Positions 63,339-64,000 of a stretch of 64,000 nucleotides of DNA are shown here, one piece after another; within the stretch, counting starts at the first letter, position 1, and each line of letters opens with the position of its first letter. The stretch is from Bacteroidales bacterium (lineage in GTDB: Bacteria; Bacteroidota; Bacteroidia; Bacteroidales; WCHB1-69): positions 1 through 64,000 of the forward strand of contig JAFYAW010000026.1 in the NCBI GenBank assembly GCA_017540505.1, in the 5' to 3' direction. Under the pieces are notes generated by a model. That model saw only the letters and a program-made list of their open reading frames with translations. It did no database searches and was not told where the DNA came from. A program made the translations under genes and the position numbers.

Positions 63339-64000
63339 ATGAAAAACATTTTTATATTAAACATTCTTTTACTGGGATTGATACCATTCTCCTTTTTCCA
63401 AAATAATTCTACATCAACGACTTCGAATCCGATGCGGTTTTCTTTGGAAGAGTGTATCCGGTATGCCGAGGAGAACAATTACACGCTACAGACGTATGGT
63501 TTGAACATCCAATCTTCGGAAATCAATCTCAAGCAGGCCAAGGAAAACATCGCGCCGTCGGTTTCAGCCTCTGTCTCCCAAGGCTTGGGAACCAATCATT
63601 ACCAGAAATCAGTTTCCTGGAACGGCAATTATGGAATCAGTGCCGGCATGACCCTCTTCAACGGTCTAAGCAATTATAATTCCATCAAACAGAGTAAATT
63701 GCAGGTTGAACAATCGCAATTACAGCTGGAGCAGAATAAAAACAGCATCAAAGTATCTCTCATCCAGGCTTTTTTGAATATAATGATGAATGAGGATATG
63801 CTGGAATATCAGCAAAAGGTGCTGAAAAGCAGCCAGGAACAAATGGAGCAGGGGGAACAGCAGTTCAGAGTGGGCAAAATTTTAGAGAGCGAATACAAGA
63901 TGCTCCAGGCCCAACACACCTCCGACCTTTACAACATTGAAAACACCAAAATCAATATCCAGAATAATTATCTGACGCTGAAAAACCTGTTGGCTATTGA
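63339..64000 (+). CDS. TolC-family outer-membrane efflux protein (truncated by window end)
   Basis: The frame begins at the ATG at 63339 and runs open to the right edge (220 codons seen). A signal peptide (residues 1-20, MKNIFILNILLLGLIPFSFF) precedes FSLEECIRYAEENNYTLQ, the typical start of TolC-family proteins. Long helical coiled-coil stretches follow (LKQAKENIAPSVSASVSQG, GMTLFNGLSNYNSIKQSKLQVEQSQLQLEQNKNSIK split by description), matching the periplasmic helical barrel. Full-length homologues are about 430-480 residues, so half the gene is missing. A membrane-fusion protein and a pump gene would be expected downstream. Confidence 0.85.
   Translation, partial: MKNIFILNILLLGLIPFSFFQNNSTSTTSNPMRFSLEECIRYAEENNYTLQTYGLNIQSSEINLKQAKENIAPSVSASVSQGLGTNHYQKSVSWNGNYGISAGMTLFNGLSNYNSIKQSKLQVEQSQLQLEQNKNSIKVSLIQAFLNIMMNEDMLEYQQKVLKSSQEQMEQGEQQFRVGKILESEYKMLQAQHTSDLYNIENTKINIQNNYLTLKNLLAI

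Noticed and set aside
63452..63679. 75-codon plus-strand frame near the right edge
   Set aside because: It is out of frame with the TolC-family gene starting at 63339, which has a signal peptide and the family N-terminus.

Overview
The window is a chromosomal stretch of a Bacteroidetes bacterium, most likely a Bacteroidales member. The evidence is: promoter boxes of the Bacteroidetes type TAnnTTTG(C) in front of most transcription units; two secreted proteins ending in a type IX secretion (T9SS) sorting domain; a GldB-like lipoprotein; a DAHP synthase-chorismate mutase fusion; an rpsP-rimM pair with a long Ala/Glu tail on S16; a BT_3928-like DoxX/MauE protein; and the coaX / outer-membrane protein / TPR / LptC cluster. 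No rRNA, phage, CRISPR array or transposase gene is visible. One tRNA-Lys(UUU) is present.

Layout. 1-533 has no gene. 534-6148 is an orphan-rich stretch: a PerM-type permease, five uncharacterised small, membrane or secreted proteins, and an AAA/DUF4143 ATPase. Here two divergent gene pairs share a nearly identical 43-bp intergenic element. 6199-20061 is mostly housekeeping: Bcp peroxiredoxin, methylmalonyl-CoA mutase large subunit, C69 dipeptidase, a Gre-family factor with a Pro/Glu-rich partner, thymidine kinase, PurC, AlaS, and an ABC ATPase-DoxX-TetR operon. tRNA-Lys and a small basic protein follow. 20777-25884 holds FolE, a metallo-hydrolase, a MORN-repeat protein, an NSS transporter, a lipoprotein and PurN. 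26011-31672 is the buk-nadK-ftsQ-ftsA-ftsZ gene string, with an unusual FtsZ. 31765-35432 is a BspA-like surface protein broken by a one-base deletion. 35640-41662 carries rimM/rpsP, lptC, a TPR protein, an outer-membrane barrel, coaX and an alkyltransferase. 41753-51559 is a rightward block: PepSY-like protein, prmA, a 1497-residue secreted protein of unknown role, DAHP synthase-chorismate mutase and an S41 protease. 51610-53745 encodes SerA and SerC of serine synthesis. 53919-63043 has a small lipoprotein, a 2480-residue T9SS cargo protein with eight repeat units, and GldB. The window ends inside a TolC-family outer-membrane gene.

How the genes relate. SerC and SerA catalyse neighbouring steps of serine synthesis. 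FtsQ, FtsA and FtsZ form the core of the divisome. LptC and the barrel protein point to envelope assembly. GldB and the two cargo proteins point to an active T9SS, although no core T9SS secretion gene is in the window. The best candidates for something undescribed are the 43-bp duplicated intergenic element with its gene pairs, the dispersed GTAGAGACG palindrome family, the giant 1497-residue protein, and the divergent FtsZ.
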